64,000 nucleotides of DNA from KBS50 sp042434095 (GTDB lineage Bacteria; Actinomycetota; Actinomycetes; Mycobacteriales; Micromonosporaceae), in assembly GCF_042434095.1 (NCBI RefSeq), contig NZ_JBHLUE010000017.1, positions 186,001 to 250,000 of the forward strand. Direction: 5' to 3'. The notes under the pieces are model-generated. The model saw only the letters and a program-made list of their open reading frames with translations. It had not been told where the DNA came from and did no database searches. Within the stretch, counting starts at the first letter, position 1, and each line of letters opens with the position of its first letter. Below are positions 48,006-55,548 of this stretch, piece by piece. The translations under genes and the position numbers were made by a program.

Positions 48006-48218
48006 ATGGCCAAGACCCTGCTGGACCTCGATGAAGACCTGTTGGCGGAAGCGACCGCCGCGCTCGGCACCGGGACCAAGAAGGAAACCGTGACCGAGGC
48101 CCTGCGGCAGGCGGTGGAGACCAGTCGCGAGCGACGTCAGCGAGCGCTTGCCGATCTCCAGGAGGTCGCCGATGAGGGTGGCTTTCACTTCGACCGGCTG
48201 GACGAGATCGACCAGTGA
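48006..48218 (+). CDS. vapB: VapB-type antitoxin
   Basis: A 70-residue protein. The N-terminal ribbon-helix-helix (KTLLDLDEDLLAEATAALG, KKETVTEALRQAVE) binds the operator, and the C-terminal segment ending GGFHFDRLDEIDQ wraps the toxin. ATG at 48006 lies behind a GGGAGG buried in an inverted repeat. The stop overlaps the toxin start (GTGA), as usual in vapBC. It neutralises VapC and represses its own operon. Confidence 0.92.
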   Translation: MAKTLLDLDEDLLAEATAALGTGTKKETVTEALRQAVETSRERRQRALADLQEVADEGGFHFDRLDEIDQ

Positions 48219-48610
48219 AGTACCTGATCGACACCAGCGCCCTGGTCCGGATGGTCCGCCGCCAGGTGGGCAACGAGTGGTTCGATCTGGCTTCTCGTGG
48301 ACTGATTGCGATCTGTGACCCGGTGCTGGTGGAGACACTCACTATTGCGGATGCGAAGGCGTACGAGCGGGTCGAGCGGGACCTGCGGGACATCTATCCA
48401 TGGGTTCCGGTGCCGGAGGATGCCTGGCAGCTCGTGCGGGTGGTGCGGCAGGAACTTGCCGGTCAGAGCGCACACCAGGGACTGTCCGTGGCGGATCACC
48501 TGTTGATCGCCACCGCGATCCGCCTGAAGCTGGTGGTGCTGCACCAGGACGCTGACTTTGAAACAGTGGCCCGGCTGGTGCCGCAACTGAAGCAGGAGCG
48601 GATCACCTAG
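48215..48610 (+). CDS. vapC: VapC PIN-domain ribonuclease toxin
   Basis: A 131-residue PIN-domain RNase. Acidic metal-binding residues are Asp 6 (YLIDTSALV), Glu 40 (VLVETLTI), Asp 94 (SVADHLLIA) and Asp 112/114 (LHQDADF), so the active site looks intact. VapC toxins cleave tRNA or rRNA when freed from VapB. The GTG start is coupled to vapB. The module is inserted at the 3' end of yebC, a location otherwise part of a housekeeping block. Confidence 0.92.
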   Translation: MKYLIDTSALVRMVRRQVGNEWFDLASRGLIAICDPVLVETLTIADAKAYERVERDLRDIYPWVPVPEDAWQLVRVVRQELAGQSAHQGLSVADHLLIATAIRLKLVVLHQDADFETVARLVPQLKQERIT

Positions 48611-48649
48611 CGGGTTTCTCGCGGGTCGAGTTGTCCAGGTGTCTCCTCA

Positions 48650-48685
48650 GACGTCTCCGACGAGGTCATGGAGGCCGTCGGCTGA
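48650..48685 (+). pseudogene. Displaced duplicate of the yebC 3' end
   Basis: These 36 bases match the last 36 of yebC (47918-47953) at 32 positions. They encode the same DVSDEVMEAVG and stop (TGA instead of TAG). The differences are two synonymous third positions and the stop codon, so the copy was once under coding selection. It has no upstream coding part. Such a bracketed gene end is the mark left when an element integrates at a gene 3' end and carries its own replacement end. Confidence 0.85.
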
Positions 48686-48794
48686 CCCGCCGCCACACCG
48701 GATCCACATAGACGGATCTCGGGCCGTGACGACGTACCGCCGACGGTTCGATATCGGCACGACGGACGTCGGGCCGTCGGCGTAGCCTGCCCGG

Positions 48795-49517
48795 GTGCTG
48801 ACCCCCGACTACCCGATCCGGACCGCGCGGCTGGACCTGCGTCCCTTCGAGCCCACCGACCTGGCCGCGCTGCACGCCTACCGGTCCCGGCCGGACGTGG
48901 TGCGCTACCTCTACGAGGAGCCCGACGACGAGGCGGCCACCCGGGCCTCCCTGGAGCGCCGGCTGCGCCGCACCGCGCTGCGGACCGGTGGCGACGCGCT
49001 GAACCTGGCCGTGGTGGTCCGGGAGACCGGCCGGCTGGTCGGGGACGTCATGCTGGCGTGGACCAGCGCGGAACACCGGCAGGGCGAGATCGGGTACGTC
49101 TTCCACCCGGCCGCGGCCGGGCGCGGGTACGCCACCGAGGCGGCCGCCGAGATGCTGCGACTCGGCTTCGAGTGGCTGGGCCTGCATCGCGTCGTCGGCC
49201 GGCTGGATGCCCGGAACACCGCGTCGGCGCGAGTGCTGGAGCGGCTGGGGATGCGACGCGAGGCGCACCTGGTGCAGAACGAGTTCGTCAAGGGCGAATG
49301 GACCGACGAGGCGATCTACGCGCTGCTCGCGGCCGAGTGGCGGGCGGCGGACGGCGCCGCCGACGTGGCATCGGCGCCGGACCACGCGATCGAGGCGGCG
49401 CTGGCGGCGGACCGCGGGGTCGACGTGGCGCCGGCGGCGGACCACGGGGACGGTCTGGCGCTTGCGGCGGACCACGGGGACGATGTGGCGCCGGCAACAG
49501 TTCGGCCAGGTATATAA
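48795..49517 (+). CDS. GNAT acetyltransferase (RimJ/RimL type) with repetitive tail
   Basis: A 240-residue protein. Residues 1-180 form a GNAT domain of the RimJ/RimL type: TPDYPIRTARLDLRPFEPTD, GEIGYVFHPAAAGRGYATEAA (acetyl-CoA loop), DARNTASARVLERLGM and EWTDEAIYALL. The last ~55 residues are an Asp/Ala/His repetitive tail (AADRGVDVAPAADHGDGLALAADHG), not part of the fold. GTG at 48795. Acceptor unknown: proteins, antibiotics or small amines are possible. Confidence 0.85.
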   Translation: MLTPDYPIRTARLDLRPFEPTDLAALHAYRSRPDVVRYLYEEPDDEAATRASLERRLRRTALRTGGDALNLAVVVRETGRLVGDVMLAWTSAEHRQGEIGYVFHPAAAGRGYATEAAAEMLRLGFEWLGLHRVVGRLDARNTASARVLERLGMRREAHLVQNEFVKGEWTDEAIYALLAAEWRAADGAADVASAPDHAIEAALAADRGVDVAPAADHGDGLALAADHGDDVAPATVRPGI

Positions 49518-49550
49518 GCTGCTTCTATAAGTCGCTGATATAAAGGCCGG
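49513..49550. promoter_or_regulatory. 13-bp spaced TATAA triplet before marR gene
   Basis: TATAA occurs at 49513, 49526 and 49539, an exact 13-base period, with related flanks (AAGCTGCT, AAGTCGCT, AAAGG). This A+T-rich patch is striking in a 73% G+C genome. It sits immediately before the MarR start, so it is probably promoter plus MarR operator. Confidence 0.55.
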
Positions 49551-50060
49551 GTGACGACATCCCCGGCCGACCGCGCGGGCGAGCGGCCGGCGGCCGACGC
49601 CGAGCTCGACCAGCTGGCCAGCGACTTCGAGCGATTGATGCGGCTGCTCCGCCGGGCCACCGCTCCGGACGGGCTGAGCCTCACCGCGGCGTCGGTGCTG
49701 TCCCGGCTGGACGACCTCGGCCCGCACCGCCTCTCCGACCTCGCGGTCGCCGAGGGGGTGACCCAACCGGCCATGACCCAGCTGGTCTCGCGGCTGGAAC
49801 GCTGCGGGTTCGCCGAGCGGGCCGGTGACCCGGCCGACGGACGGGTGGTGCTGGTACGCGCCACGGCCGCCGGGCGGGACCGGATCCGGGAGCGCCGCCG
49901 GGCGCGCGCGGCGAAGCTGCGGGAGCTGCTGGCCGGGCTGCCGGACGAGGACCGCGCGGCGCTCGAACGGTCGCTGCGCACGGTCGACCGGCTGGCCGGG
50001 CCGGCGAATGATCGACCGGCCGGCCGGGTCGGCGAACACGAGGGGGGAACGACGACATGA
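49551..50060 (+). CDS. MarR family transcriptional regulator
   Basis: A 169-residue winged-helix regulator. The DNA-binding core is LTAASVLSRLDDLGPHRLSDLAVAEGVTQPAMTQLVSRLERCGF, with the wing AGDPADGRVVLVRAT. MarR proteins dissociate from operators on binding phenolics or drugs. GTG at 49551 with AAAGG ahead. The stop overlaps a 27-codon frame that in turn overlaps the MFS gene, so regulator and transporter are one transcript. Confidence 0.92.
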   Translation: MTTSPADRAGERPAADAELDQLASDFERLMRLLRRATAPDGLSLTAASVLSRLDDLGPHRLSDLAVAEGVTQPAMTQLVSRLERCGFAERAGDPADGRVVLVRATAAGRDRIRERRRARAAKLRELLAGLPDEDRAALERSLRTVDRLAGPANDRPAGRVGEHEGGTTT

Positions 50061-50140
50061 GCGAGCGCAGCGAGCTCATCAACGGGCGCAGTGCGGTGGA
50101 GTCTCATGGCGGCTCCGAGCGAAGCGAGGAGCCGACATGA
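50057..50140 (+). CDS. 27-codon bridging ORF between marR and MFS genes
   Basis: ATG at 50057 overlaps the MarR stop (ATGA), and the TGA at 50138-50140 overlaps the MFS ATG at 50137 (ATGA). The peptide begins MSERSELINGRSAVESHG and ends GGSERSEEPT, with SERSE twice. It may be a translational bridge that keeps ribosomes moving to the MFS start rather than a functional peptide. SERSE-encoding GAGCGAGCGCAGCGAG-like sequence is a frequent intergenic motif in actinobacteria as far as I recall. Confidence 0.5.
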   Translation: MSERSELINGRSAVESHGGSERSEEPT

Positions 50141-51966
50141 GCACGAGCTTCGACGTGTCGGGCTCGCCCGGGCGCGGCGGCGCCCGGGGCGCGCTCGCGG
50201 GCGGCGCCGAGCATCCGCACTACAAGTGGGTGGCGCTGTCCAACACCACCCTCGGCACCCTGCTGGCCACCATCAACTCGTCGATCGTGCTGATCTCGCT
50301 GCCGGCCATCTTCAACGGCGTACACCTGGATCCGCTCGAGCCCGGAAACGTCAGCTACCTGCTCTGGATGCTGATGGGCTACATGCTGGTCACCGCCGTG
50401 CTGGTGGTCACGCTCGGCCGGCTCGGTGACATGTACGGCCGGGTACGGATCTACAACGCCGGGTTCGCGCTGTTCACCATCACCTCCATCCTGCTCTCCG
50501 TCGACCCGCTCGACGGCGGTGGCGGCGCGCTCTGGCTGATCGGCTGGCGGGTGCTCCAGGCGGTCGGCGGCTCGATGCTGATGGCCAACTCGGCCGCCAT
50601 CATCACCGACGTGTTCCCGGCTCGGCAGCGGGGCACCGCGCTGGGCATCAACATCGTGGCCGGCATCGCCGGCTCGTTCATCGGACTGGTCCTCGGCGGC
50701 GTGCTGGCCGAGTGGAACTGGCGCTCGGTGTTCTGGGTCAACGTGCCGATCGGGATCGTGGGCACCATCTGGGCGTACCGGTCGCTGCACGACACGGGGT
50801 TGCGCCGGCCGGCCCGGATCGACTGGTGGGGCAACCTCACCTTCGCGGTGGGCCTGACCGCGCTGCTCGCCGGCATCACCTACGGCATCCAGCCGTACGG
50901 GGGACACACCATGGGTTGGACGAGCCCGTGGGTGCTCGCCGGCCTGATCGGCGGGGTGGCCATGCTGGTGGCGTTCGGTCTGATCGAGGCTCGGGTGGCC
51001 GAGCCGATGTTCCCGCTCAGCCTGTTCCGCATCGCCGCCTTCAGCAGCGGCAACGCGGCCGGTCTGCTCGCCTCGGTGGCCCGCGGCGGGCTCCAGTTCA
51101 TGCTGATCATCTGGCTGCAGGGCATCTGGCTGCCGCTGCACGGATACAACTACGAGCAGACCCCGTTGTGGGCCGGCATCTACCTGCTGCCCTTGACGGT
51201 CGGTTTCCTGGTTGCCGGGCCGCTGGCCGGCGCGCTGTCCGACCGGTTCGGCGCGCGGTTGTTCGCGGCCGGCGGCCTGGTGGTGATGGCCGGGTCGTTC
51301 GCGGGGCTGCTGCTGATCCCCAGCGACTTCAGCTATCCGGTCTTCGCGATCCTGGTGTTCCTCAACGGCCTGGGCGGTGGGCTGTTCTCCGCCCCCAACA
51401 CCTCACTGGTGATGTCCAGCGTCCCGGCCCGGCTGCGCGGCGCGGCCTCCGGGATGCGCGCGACGTTCCAGAACGCCGGCATGGTGCTGTCGATCGGGGT
51501 GTTCTTCTCGCTCATGGTGGCCGGACTCGCCTCGTCGCTGCCGGGCACCCTCGACTCCGGACTGACCGCCCAGGGCGTACCGGCGTCGGCGGCGCACACG
51601 ATCGCCCAGCTGCCGCCGGTGGGCACGCTGTTCGCCGCGTTCCTCGGTTACAACCCGATGGCCGCGCTGCTCGGCCCCGCGCTGCTCGGCGCGCTGCCGG
51701 CGGCGAACGCGCACACGCTCACCGGGCGGCAGTTCTTCCCGCACCTCATCTCCGGCCCGTTCCACGACGGACTGGTGATCGTGTTCTGGCTGGCCATCGT
51801 CATGGCCCTGATCGGCGCGGTGGCCTCGCTGCTCACGCCGCGCGGCCGTCCCACCGACGAACCGGACCTGATCAGCCGGGAGGCCGAGCTGGCCGACGAG
51901 GTGGCGGCCGTACCGCTGTCGCCGGCGTCCCGGTCCGCCGGTCCGCTCGCCGGCGAGGCCGGCTGA
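50137..51966 (+). CDS. MFS drug efflux transporter (DHA2, 14-TM)
   Basis: A 609-residue transporter with ~14 helices. Helix 1 region is TINSSIVLISLPAIF, motif A is LGRLGDMYGRVRIYN, motif B/C region is WRVLQAVGGSMLMANSAAIITDV followed by GINIVAGIAGSFIGLVLGGVL. This is the EmrB/QacA DHA2 family of proton/drug antiporters. ATG at 50137 has GAGGAG ahead. The MarR gene upstream in the same transcript suggests drug-induced expression. Convergent with a methyltransferase gene. Confidence 0.92.
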   Translation: MSTSFDVSGSPGRGGARGALAGGAEHPHYKWVALSNTTLGTLLATINSSIVLISLPAIFNGVHLDPLEPGNVSYLLWMLMGYMLVTAVLVVTLGRLGDMYGRVRIYNAGFALFTITSILLSVDPLDGGGGALWLIGWRVLQAVGGSMLMANSAAIITDVFPARQRGTALGINIVAGIAGSFIGLVLGGVLAEWNWRSVFWVNVPIGIVGTIWAYRSLHDTGLRRPARIDWWGNLTFAVGLTALLAGITYGIQPYGGHTMGWTSPWVLAGLIGGVAMLVAFGLIEARVAEPMFPLSLFRIAAFSSGNAAGLLASVARGGLQFMLIIWLQGIWLPLHGYNYEQTPLWAGIYLLPLTVGFLVAGPLAGALSDRFGARLFAAGGLVVMAGSFAGLLLIPSDFSYPVFAILVFLNGLGGGLFSAPNTSLVMSSVPARLRGAASGMRATFQNAGMVLSIGVFFSLMVAGLASSLPGTLDSGLTAQGVPASAAHTIAQLPPVGTLFAAFLGYNPMAALLGPALLGALPAANAHTLTGRQFFPHLISGPFHDGLVIVFWLAIVMALIGAVASLLTPRGRPTDEPDLISREAELADEVAAVPLSPASRSAGPLAGEAG

Positions 51967-52048
51967 GCCGTCGCCCAAGATGGACGGCGAGGATGCCCCG
52001 CAGCCCGCGCGGGGCGGACACCGGATCGCCGCCGCCGGCCGGGCGGTC

Positions 52049-52744
52049 TCAGGCCGGCCTCCGGGCCCGGAACGCGAGCATGGTGGGCACGGGTGACCCG
52101 CCCTCGGCGAACCGGTCGAGGGTCAGCCCGGCGGCCAGGACGCCGTGCAGCAGCTCCGGCAGCGGCCAGTGGCTGGCGCCGACCTTGTCCCGCAGCCCCT
52201 GCGAACTCCACGACTCCATCGTCCAGTGACCGTCCAGATAGCCCGGCCGGATGACCACGGCCGCCGGGTCGGTCCGGTCGGCGAACCCGCCGCAGAAGCA
52301 CGGATGCACGCCCACGTGCACGAACACGCCGCCCGGCGCCAGCACCCGGGCCACCTCGCGGAGCACGTCCGGGTACCGGGGCATGTCGGTGTGCGCCATC
52401 ACGGCGGTCACGGCCGGCAGCGAGCCGTCCCGGAACGGCAGCCGCGCCGCGTCGGCGCGGACGGCGGGCAGCCGGTCCCGGGCGTGCTGGAGCATGCCGG
52501 CCGACAGATCCGCGCCGACCGGCGTCCAACCGAGCCCGCGCAGCTGCGCCGCGTACTCTCCGGTGCCGCAGCCCACCTCCAGGCAGGGGCCGCGGCCCGG
52601 GCCCAGCAGCCCGGCCAGCGCCGTCCGGATCCCCAGCGGGTCCCCGGCGGCCCGCTGTGCGGTCAGGAACTCATGCTCGTACCAGTCCGCGATGCCGTCG
52701 TACGCCGCCCGCCCCGCCGCGGCCCCGGCTCGTGTCTGCTCCAT
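52049..52744 (-). CDS. Class I SAM-dependent methyltransferase
   Basis: A 231-residue Methyltransf_11 protein. YDGIADWYEHEF leads in, motif I is CLEVGCGTGEYA, followed by ADLSAGMLQHARD, AARLPFRDGS and REVARVLAPGGVFVHVG. HPCFCGGF is a cysteine-containing loop near the likely substrate pocket. The ATG at 52744 is chosen over longer in-frame reading. Divergent from the rpf riboswitch region; acceptor unknown. Confidence 0.85.
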   Translation of the reverse strand: MEQTRAGAAAGRAAYDGIADWYEHEFLTAQRAAGDPLGIRTALAGLLGPGRGPCLEVGCGTGEYAAQLRGLGWTPVGADLSAGMLQHARDRLPAVRADAARLPFRDGSLPAVTAVMAHTDMPRYPDVLREVARVLAPGGVFVHVGVHPCFCGGFADRTDPAAVVIRPGYLDGHWTMESWSSQGLRDKVGASHWPLPELLHGVLAAGLTLDRFAEGGSPVPTMLAFRARRPA

Positions 52745-52966
52745 CACCCCATTCGACCGGTACGCCGGCCGGGCCGCGACCCGGAACCGGCCGCGTTCGC
52801 CGCGGGCTGAAGACCAGCCACACCTCGCCCGAAAGTCGGGGTACACCGGCCAACCAGGCAGAATAGCAGCGTTGAGTGCTGACTGGTGAGTAAGTCCACA
52901 ATCAGTGGGCGGCGGCGAGAAACGCCGCCTAACGTCGCTGAGGTCCGCAATCGCGGGCACCGAGGT

Positions 52967-53122
52967 CGGTAACGCCTAATCCATGCCGCCGGCCGTCGGG
53001 ACCCAGTCAAGGGGCATGGAGCGGGGGACCCAACGTTCCTCGGTGCACGTCACCTCGGGGTGAAGCCGCCAACGGCGGCCGGGCAACTCGGCCCGAACCC
53101 GACAGCTCACCTCGTCGGCGTG
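52967..53122 (+). promoter_or_regulatory. c-di-AMP riboswitch (ydaO/yuaA class)
   Basis: The stretch between the methyltransferase and rpf genes carries the ydaO-class core in order: TAACGCCTAATCC, GAGCGGGGGACCCAACG, GGGGTGAAGCC, GGGCAACTC, GCCCGAACCCGACAGCTCACC and CGTCGGCG. These match the conserved blocks of the Bacillus ydaO riboswitch (GGGGGACCCA, GGGGTGAA, GCCCGAA.CC, CAGCTAACCTCG). It binds cyclic di-AMP and usually turns off genes of cell-wall turnover and osmotic balance. The 3' end lies just before the rpf Shine-Dalgarno. Known in actinobacteria upstream of rpf genes. Confidence 0.95.
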
Positions 53123-53134
53123 GAGGGCAACCAC

Positions 53135-53833
53135 ATGGCAACGCAGTACACCGCCCGGCACCGCCGGGTCACCGCCCGTCGGGTCGCCGTCGGCACGCTG
53201 GCCGTCGGCGCCGTCACCGGCGTCGCGGCGCTGTTCGGCCCGGCCGCTCCGGCGAGCGCCAGCGTCAACTGGGACGCCATCGCACAGTGCGAGTCCGGTG
53301 GCAACTGGCACATCAACACCGGCAACGGCTTCTACGGCGGCCTGCAGTTCACCAAGGGCACCTGGGCCGGTTACGGCGGGACCAAGTACGCCTCGCGCGC
53401 CGACCTGGCCTCCCGCGGCGAGCAGATCGCGGTGGCCGAGAAGGTGCTTCGCGGCCAGGGCATCGGCGCCTGGCCGGTGTGTGGCAAGAAGGGCGGCTCG
53501 ACCAAGCACTACAGCTCGAAGTCGTCGAGCTCCGGCTCCTCGTCGGACCACCGGTCGGAGCGGGCAGCCTCGCGCGGCACCGTGCGGCACGCGCCGAAGA
53601 GCACCGTGCGGCACGCGCCGAAGAGCACCACCCGGCACAGCGCCCCGGCCGGGACCACCGCGCGCCGGGCCGCGGCCACCGGTGCGTACGTCGTCAAGCC
53701 GGGCGACACGCTGTCCACCATCGCCGAGGTGCAGCGCGTCTCCGGTGGCTGGCACGCGCTGTACGAGGAGAACAAGCGGACGGTCGGTGGCAACCCCAAC
53801 CTGATCTTCCCGGGTCAGCGGCTCAGCCTCTGA
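53135..53833 (+). CDS. Resuscitation-promoting factor-like protein with LysM domain
   Basis: A 232-residue secreted wall hydrolase. Signal peptide to about residue 42 (cleavage in APASASA). The Rpf domain VNWDAIAQCESGGNW follows, with catalytic Glu 53. A Ser/Lys/His-rich linker holds repeats of VRHAPKST. A C-terminal LysM domain (YVVKPGDTLSTIAEV to FPGQRLSL) binds peptidoglycan. Rpf proteins cleave peptidoglycan and wake dormant cells or spores. ATG at 53135 has GGAGGG ahead and is under c-di-AMP riboswitch control. Confidence 0.95.
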   Translation: MATQYTARHRRVTARRVAVGTLAVGAVTGVAALFGPAAPASASVNWDAIAQCESGGNWHINTGNGFYGGLQFTKGTWAGYGGTKYASRADLASRGEQIAVAEKVLRGQGIGAWPVCGKKGGSTKHYSSKSSSSGSSSDHRSERAASRGTVRHAPKSTVRHAPKSTTRHSAPAGTTARRAAATGAYVVKPGDTLSTIAEVQRVSGGWHALYEENKRTVGGNPNLIFPGQRLSL

Positions 53834-53855
53834 TCGACAGCTCCACGGCACCACG

Positions 53856-53886
53856 CGGACGCCCGGCCGGTTCGGCCGGGCGTCCG
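53856..53886 (+). terminator. Hairpin terminator of the rpf gene
   Basis: Perfect 14-bp stem of CGGACGCCCGGCCG (53856-53869) with its complement (53873-53886) around a 3-base loop. No T-tract. It follows the rpf stop by 22 bases. Confidence 0.8.
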
Positions 53887-53974
53887 GCATGTCCGGGCCA
53901 AATCGGCGCGGTCCGGCCGGCCTGCGGGCCGGGGCCGCAGGGACCCGGGTCCCGGCCGGCATAGGGTGGCCGGC

Positions 53975-55012
53975 ATGGATCTGGCCGAGGCGCAGCGGCT
54001 CTGGGAGCCGGAACCGGGCTGGCTCAACACGGCGAGCTACGGCCTGCCGCCCCGACCGGCCTGGGACGCGCTGCAGGCGGCCCTGGCCGACTGGCGGGTC
54101 GGCCGTACCTCCTGGGAGGGCTGGGGGGCGGCGAGCGAACGGTCCCGGGCCATCTTCGCCGAGCTGATCGGGGTGTCCGCGGCCGACGTCACCCTCAACG
54201 CGACCGTGTCCGCGTTGCTCGCGCCGGTCGCGTCGGCGCTCCCGTCCGGCGCCGTGGTCCTGGCGCCGGAGATCGAGTTCACGTCGAACCTCTTTCCCTG
54301 GCTGGCCCAGGCGGATCGCGGGGTGCGGGTGCGGACCGTCCCGGCGCCACGGCTCGCCGACGCGATCGACGCCGGGACGCACCTGGTGGCGTTCAGCCTG
54401 GTGCAATCCGCGGACGGGTCGGTGGCGCCGTACGACGAGATCGTGGCGGCCGCCCGACGGCACGGCGCCCTGGTGGTGGTCGATGCCAGCCAGGCCTGCG
54501 GCTGGCTGCCGTTCGACGCGCTGGCGGCGGACGCGGTGGTGGTCGCGGCATACAAGTGGTTGATGGCCCCGCGCGGCGCCGCCTTCGGCTATCTCGCGCC
54601 CGCGCTGCGCGAGCGGCTGATCCCCTCGGCCGCCGGCTGGTCCGCCGGCCGGGAGGTGTCCGAGTCGTACTACGGGCCGCCGCTGCGGCTGGCCGACGAC
54701 GCCCGGCGGTTCGACACCTCGCCCGCCTGGTTCAGCTGGGTGGGCGCGGCCCCGGCGCTCGACATCCTGCGCCGGGTGGGCGTGGCGGCGGTGCAGCGGT
54801 ACGACGTGGGGTTGGCCAACCGGTTCCTGGCCGGCCTCGGCCGCCCGCCCGGAAACAGCGCCATCGTCAGCGTGGACCTGCCGGACGCGGCGGACCGGCT
54901 GGCCGCGGCGAACATCCGGGCCGCCGTGCGGGCCGGGCGCCTCCGGGCGTCGTTCCACCTCTACACGACCGTCGACGACGTGGATCGGGCGGTGGCCGCG
55001 CTGACCCGCTGA
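53975..55012 (+). CDS. Class V-fold PLP-dependent aminotransferase
   Basis: A 345-residue fold-type I PLP enzyme. LNTASYGLPPRPAWDAL is the N-terminal substrate loop, VVVDASQACGWLPFD has the PLP-ring Asp, and AAYKWLMAPRGAAFGYL has the Schiff-base lysine. It resembles kynureninase/EgtE/isopenicillin-N-epimerase-like members. No ergothioneine or tryptophan genes are adjacent, so the substrate is open. ATG at 53975; single gene. It is distinct from the VC1184-type enzyme at 23.7 kb. Confidence 0.85.
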   Translation: MDLAEAQRLWEPEPGWLNTASYGLPPRPAWDALQAALADWRVGRTSWEGWGAASERSRAIFAELIGVSAADVTLNATVSALLAPVASALPSGAVVLAPEIEFTSNLFPWLAQADRGVRVRTVPAPRLADAIDAGTHLVAFSLVQSADGSVAPYDEIVAAARRHGALVVVDASQACGWLPFDALAADAVVVAAYKWLMAPRGAAFGYLAPALRERLIPSAAGWSAGREVSESYYGPPLRLADDARRFDTSPAWFSWVGAAPALDILRRVGVAAVQRYDVGLANRFLAGLGRPPGNSAIVSVDLPDAADRLAAANIRAAVRAGRLRASFHLYTTVDDVDRAVAALTR

Positions 55013-55548
55013 GCCGGTCCCGGTCGCCGCCCGGCTACCCCGGCCGTCGCCCCGGCTGGCCCGGCCGTCGCCCCGGCTACCCCGCCGCCTCGGCGGACCG
55101 GCGCGCCGGTCCGCGGGCGCCCCCGGCCCGCCCGGCGCCTCGGCCCGTCCGGCGCGGCCGGTCCGCCGCCCCGGGCCACCCCGGCCGCCGGCGCGGCCCG
55201 TCCGGCGCGCCGGTCCGCCGCCCCGGGCCACCCCGGCTGCCGGCGCGGCCGGTCCGGCCGGCGGCAACGCTCCCGTGGTGGCGGCCGGCCACATGCCGTC
55301 GGCCCGACCGGGGCGGCGCCCACATGCGGCGCGCCGAACCGGCTGGGGACCGAGCATCATCGATGGCTGGGCGGGCCGGCCAGCGGCCGGAGCATATCGA
55401 CCCGGCACGAGAAGAGCGGCCCGAATGTGTGGCGCGGCCCCATGGCCCGGCCCGCCGGACTGCCCGTACCTTTCCCCAGACACGAGGCCGGTTGTGACCG
55501 CGGTCACCGCGGCGCTGGCCGTGCGGGCGGCGGAGGAGGGGAGGGGCG
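55013..55548. other. 536-bp GC-rich repetitive intergenic region
   Basis: No convincing gene. 55020-55085 repeats CCCCGGC(T/C)-type units ending TACCCCG or TGGCCCG. Two ~40-base near-copies lie at about 55159-55198 and 55210-55249. Reading frames across it give only Arg/Pro/Gly polymers. The last ~50 bases (TTTCCCC... to GGAGGAGGGGAGG) probably contain the promoter and Shine-Dalgarno of the Liv operon. Confidence 0.75.

Noticed and set aside
52976..55507. 843-codon minus-strand frame
   Set aside because: It crosses the riboswitch, rpf and PLP-enzyme genes and encodes only low-complexity sequence.
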